Shown here: in pieces, positions 61,071 to 64,000 of the stretch
Numbering within the stretch: the first letter of the stretch is position 1
Layout: each line of letters starts with the position of its first letter
Origin: Emiliania huxleyi CCMP1516
Lineage: Eukaryota > Haptophyta > Isochrysidales > Noelaerhabdaceae
NCBI RefSeq assembly: GCF_000372725.1
Contig: NW_005201223.1
Coordinates: forward strand, 27,007 to 91,006
Length of the DNA: 64,000 nt
Direction of reading: 5' to 3'
The notes under the pieces: generated by a model
What the model was told of the DNA's origin: nothing
The model's database searches: none
Seen by the model: only the letters and a program-made list of their open reading frames with translations
Translations under genes and position numbers: made by a program

Positions 61071-61945
61071 TCAGTACACGATGGCGAAGCCCACAGCGCA
61101 GGGGCCCGGCAGCAGCGCCGACAGCGGCCCCGCGCCGCGTCGGCTTCGGTCTGAGCGAGGCAGCCTGTACTCCTCAACCTCCTTGGCACTCCCCCGACGA
61201 GCGGCGTGCTATGCGGGCCCGCCGCGGGCGACGCGGGCCGCGAGCCGACGTGCGTGCCGCAGTCATAGGCAGCGCTGGCGAAGCGAGGAGGTCGGCGCAG
61301 GCCCCCGGATGCGGTCGCAGCGAGAGAAGCGAGAGAGCAGATGCTGTTGGAAGGGTGGGGAGCAGCCTGCCGTCGAGCGGCGCGCTGCGCAAGCCCGCTG
61401 TCGGCGGCCCGATCGGAGAGCGGGTAGTCGTGGTACTATTGAGCGCGCCATCGCGCCCGAGACGGCCCGCCCCAGCCCTGTAGACCCTTCCAGAGACTTG
61501 GCGATGCTGTACAGCATGCCAAGAGCATACCGGACAGGCTCCCGTCGAGCGACGAGCCATGCTGGCTCGCCTCCGGCGGCGAGCTCGAAGACCCGCACCG
61601 AGCTTCGCTGTGAGCCTGGCAGGCCCGCCCGCACGCCCGCGGCCGCAAGCAAGGAAGGCGAGCTTCCTGGCGTCCTTGCCAAGCGCCAACATGCCAAAAG
61701 ACACCTCGCAGCGCCCGAGACGTGACCAAAGCCGCACGTCTCGGCGCCGTGAGAGCAGCCGGTCGACGTCGGCACCAAGCGAGGGGCCGCCGGGCGCCGC
61801 CGAACCGACAGGGGCGCCGTGGCAGTAGAGAGCACTCACCGAATACCGTTTTTATGGCGGGGTGACGAGCGGGTGCCAAAGAAAAAAAATCGCACAGTCG
61901 AAAACGGTCGTTGAAAAAGGCGGGGCGCCCCTGCTGGACGCTGCT
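61071..61945. other. Region with possible minus-strand exons, unresolved
   Basis: On the minus strand a peptide EVEEYRLPRSDRSRRGAG then PLSALLPGPCAVGFAIVY and stop ends at 61071, and a YALGMLYSIAKSLEGSTGLG stretch lies near 61500. They look like exons of one unrecognised gene, but start and splice sites could not be fixed. Confidence 0.3.
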
Positions 61946-63964
61946 ATGGACGCCGCCCTCGAAGGCCACGAGCGGGTGGCACCAGCAGCCCTCGCCGATG
62001 TCGTCGCCGCGCTGAAAAACACCCTCCGCTCGTCGGATGTCAGCGCCTCCGCACGCGACGCGGCGCTCGTCGAGTTTGCGCAGCGCCTTGTGGACAAGTA
62101 CCTCCTTGGCGCGGCGACGACATCTTCCGACGATGTCTTTCGCGCCATCAAGATCCTCTCGAGCTTCGCCACGCAGTACCCGCAGGCGTTCGGGTACGGC
62201 GAGCCGGCGCGCGCCGGCCACGCTGTCCTTGGACTGCTCGAGCAGCTCCCTCGCGTCGCCACGCCCAAGCAGGGAGAGCTGGTCCAGCACGCTCTCCGCA
62301 CGCTGCTGCTGCTGCTCCGTGCGGCGGACGCGCGCGCGTTCGCGACGCTCGGAGGCGAGGTGGTGCAGCTTCTGGCGGCGCCGGCCGGCGCCGACGAACC
62401 CGCCCCGGCCCTCCGTTTCCCCGGCTTCTCGGACGCGTGCGGGCTCTCGGCGCCTGCGGGTGGGCGCGAGGCAGCCAGCGGCGGCGGCGCGGTGCGGCGA
62501 GGGCTGCTGCAGCTGGCGGCGGCGATGCACGCGGACGCGCCGCAGTTCCTCGGCGACGGGGGTCCCGCCCTCTGGGCCGCCCTCCACGCCGAGCTCGAGG
62601 CCGCCTCCTCCGCGCCAGACGCGGCGGCGGCGCGGGCGGTAGGCGTTGAGGAGGCGGTTGCGGCTCTGCGCACGCTGCTGCGTCAGCACCCTGCTCCGCC
62701 GCCGGTGCGGTACAGGCTGCTGCACACGCTCCTCCCGCTACTCTGCCTGGGGCTCACGCCCGCGTCACAGGACGGCGCGGCGTCGGCGGACGCGGCGAGA
62801 GGCGAGGCTGGCGGCGGCGGCGGCGGTGATGGCGGCGGCGGCGATGCATTGTGGAGGGGTGCGATGGGCGAGGCGATCGGGGAGTGCCTGTCGCTCATCG
62901 GCGTGGACGGGCTGCCGCCTCTCCCCTCGCTGGGCGAGCTGCTTACGGTGACACCGTTCGCACTCTCGGCGCTCGACGCGCCGACTTCGGCCCCGCCCTC
63001 GGCGCCACCCCGCTCGCCGCCCCGCCCGGCGCCCTGCGCGCTGGCCTCGGCGCTGTGCCGGCTCTGGCGTGCGCTGCCGCGGGCTGTGCTGACGAGGCAC
63101 GTCCTCTCGCTCGAGCCCTTCCTCGGCGCGGCCTCGGCGCAGCGCCTCGTCCTGCCTTGCCTCGAAGCCGCCCTACTCCCGCCCCCCGCCTACGACCCTG
63201 CTGCCGCCGCCGCCCTCCCTGCTTTCACCACAGCCGCGCCCCTCCCCGCGGCCGTCGTCCCCGCCGCCGCCCCCGACGTCCTCATGCTGCCCGTCGCCGC
63301 CGAGGCCTCCGGCGCCGCGGCCACGGAGGGCGGCGAGCCCACGCAGAGAGATGGCGGGCTGGCGAGAGGTGGCTTGGCGAGGGAGTCAAGAGAGGGCCGG
63401 AGGGGCAGGGCGGCAGGGAGGGCGGGCGGGCTGAGGCGGAGCCGCGAGGCGGAGAGCGGGGAGGCGCGGCCCTCGCCGAGCCCGCGCCCCGGCTCCGCTG
63501 CGGCGCTCGCCTCGCCGCGAGGACACGGCGGCGCGAAGCGGCAGCGGAGGGCAGAGCACCCCTGGCCAGAGGAGGACGCCTCCGCCCTCCCAAGCGGGGG
63601 GCAGCCGACCTCGCACGACGGCGCCTCGGTCGTCCGCCGTCGGCTGGTCGAGATCTCGGACGCAGTCTGGCTGCCCGACGCCGCGCGAGCCATCCCCGCC
63701 CCCGCCCGGCCTGGCGCCGACGCCGACGCCGACGCCGACGCTGCCGATGCCGTCGGCGGCGGCTCGGCCGGAAGGGAGGGCGGCGCGGTGGCTGCTTTCC
63801 GGCGGCTGAGCGGCGTCGCGCTCGTGCTGCTGCGCGCCTCCAGCTCGGCCGAGGCGGAGGCCGCCCGCAGCGCCGTTCTCCGCCGCGTCGGGGAGGCGTC
63901 CGGGCTGGTCGGTGGCGGGCGAGGCAAGCGCAAGTGTGCAGAGAGCGCGGCACGACTGCTCTAG
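61946..63964 (+). CDS. Large helical (HEAT/ARM-like) protein, N-terminal part
   Basis: 672 codons from ATG 61946 to TAG 63964. The first 350 residues are amphipathic helical pairs (DVVAALKNTLRSSDVSASAR, VFRAIKILSSFATQYPQAFG, LVQHALRTLLLLLRAADARA), typical of HEAT/armadillo repeats. They are followed by Leu/Pro-rich helices (LPRAVLTRHVLSLEPFLGAA) and a low-complexity basic/acidic linker from about 440. The end is uncertain: GC donors near the stop (for example GGG|GCGAGGCAAG at 63918) could continue the gene beyond the window. Function not assigned; it could be a scaffold or the N-terminus of a giant kinase-type protein. Confidence 0.5.
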   Translation: MDAALEGHERVAPAALADVVAALKNTLRSSDVSASARDAALVEFAQRLVDKYLLGAATTSSDDVFRAIKILSSFATQYPQAFGYGEPARAGHAVLGLLEQLPRVATPKQGELVQHALRTLLLLLRAADARAFATLGGEVVQLLAAPAGADEPAPALRFPGFSDACGLSAPAGGREAASGGGAVRRGLLQLAAAMHADAPQFLGDGGPALWAALHAELEAASSAPDAAAARAVGVEEAVAALRTLLRQHPAPPPVRYRLLHTLLPLLCLGLTPASQDGAASADAARGEAGGGGGGDGGGGDALWRGAMGEAIGECLSLIGVDGLPPLPSLGELLTVTPFALSALDAPTSAPPSAPPRSPPRPAPCALASALCRLWRALPRAVLTRHVLSLEPFLGAASAQRLVLPCLEAALLPPPAYDPAAAAALPAFTTAAPLPAAVVPAAAPDVLMLPVAAEASGAAATEGGEPTQRDGGLARGGLARESREGRRGRAAGRAGGLRRSREAESGEARPSPSPRPGSAAALASPRGHGGAKRQRRAEHPWPEEDASALPSGGQPTSHDGASVVRRRLVEISDAVWLPDAARAIPAPARPGADADADADAADAVGGGSAGREGGAVAAFRRLSGVALVLLRASSSAEAEAARSAVLRRVGEASGLVGGGRGKRKCAESAARLL

Positions 63965-64000
63965 GCGCTCGACTGGGTGGTGGGGCTGGTGCGCTCGCGC

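Noticed and set aside
61436..62725. 429-codon minus-strand frame opposite the HEAT-like gene.
   Set aside because: Gln/Arg-rich antisense shadow; the plus strand has clear amphipathic helical repeats.

Overview
This looks like nuclear DNA from a GC-rich unicellular alga, most likely a haptophyte. The genes are eukaryotic and spliced: a Golgi COG6 subunit, a U-box protein, a SWEET sugar transporter, a class I haem peroxidase, a BolA-like protein, a cyclophilin, a GT90 glycosyltransferase and a SENP6/7-type Ulp1 peptidase. Most introns are 65-120 nt. More than half of those I could place by reading frame and family conservation begin with GC instead of GT (33 of 58 by hand count). The haptophyte assignment is an inference; a dinoflagellate or another GC-rich alga is not excluded. 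No tRNA, rRNA, CRISPR array or prokaryote-style operon was seen.

Layout. 1-7.5 kb: 3' part of a Ulp1-like peptidase (+), a six-exon D-2-hydroxyacid dehydrogenase (-), an intronless flavin monooxygenase-like gene (-), and a Tudor-like gene (-) only nine bases upstream of it. 7.5-14.7 kb: a mobile-element block with an 862-bp element (43-bp inverted ends, TTC duplication) and an approximately 4.8-kb element (16-bp inverted ends, TA flanks) encoding one very long protein. 14.8-25.2 kb: U-box protein, Abhydrolase_2 esterase, a divergent SWEET/peroxidase pair sharing 109 bp, an NPPY methyltransferase-like protein, a small secreted ShK-like protein and a sulfatase. 25.2-29 kb: mostly low-complexity sequence.

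29-45.6 kb: GT90 glycosyltransferase with a 13-bp minisatellite in its first intron, a repeat-domain membrane protein, a modular secreted serine protease, a cyclophilin, a four-repeat protein with a GDGKGN motif, a BolA-like protein, and a second divergent pair (nine-exon membrane protein and a six-exon coiled-coil protein whose introns all start with GC). 45.6-64 kb: a TIR-like fragment, COG6, two unknown proteins (one an intronless membrane protein), a small conserved presumed plastid protein, an alpha/beta hydrolase, an AT-rich foldback element and the 5' part of a HEAT-like gene.

The genes do not form one pathway. The clearest shared theme is intron biology. Beyond the excess of GC donors, several introns (SWEET intron 3, peroxidase intron 1, one COG6 intron, probably GT90 intron 4) start with a diverged copy of the first bases of the exon that follows. 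That is what intron birth by tandem duplication of an exon segment at an AG|GY site would leave behind. All splice sites are my reconstruction from frame, splice dinucleotides and family conservation; no transcript data were available.
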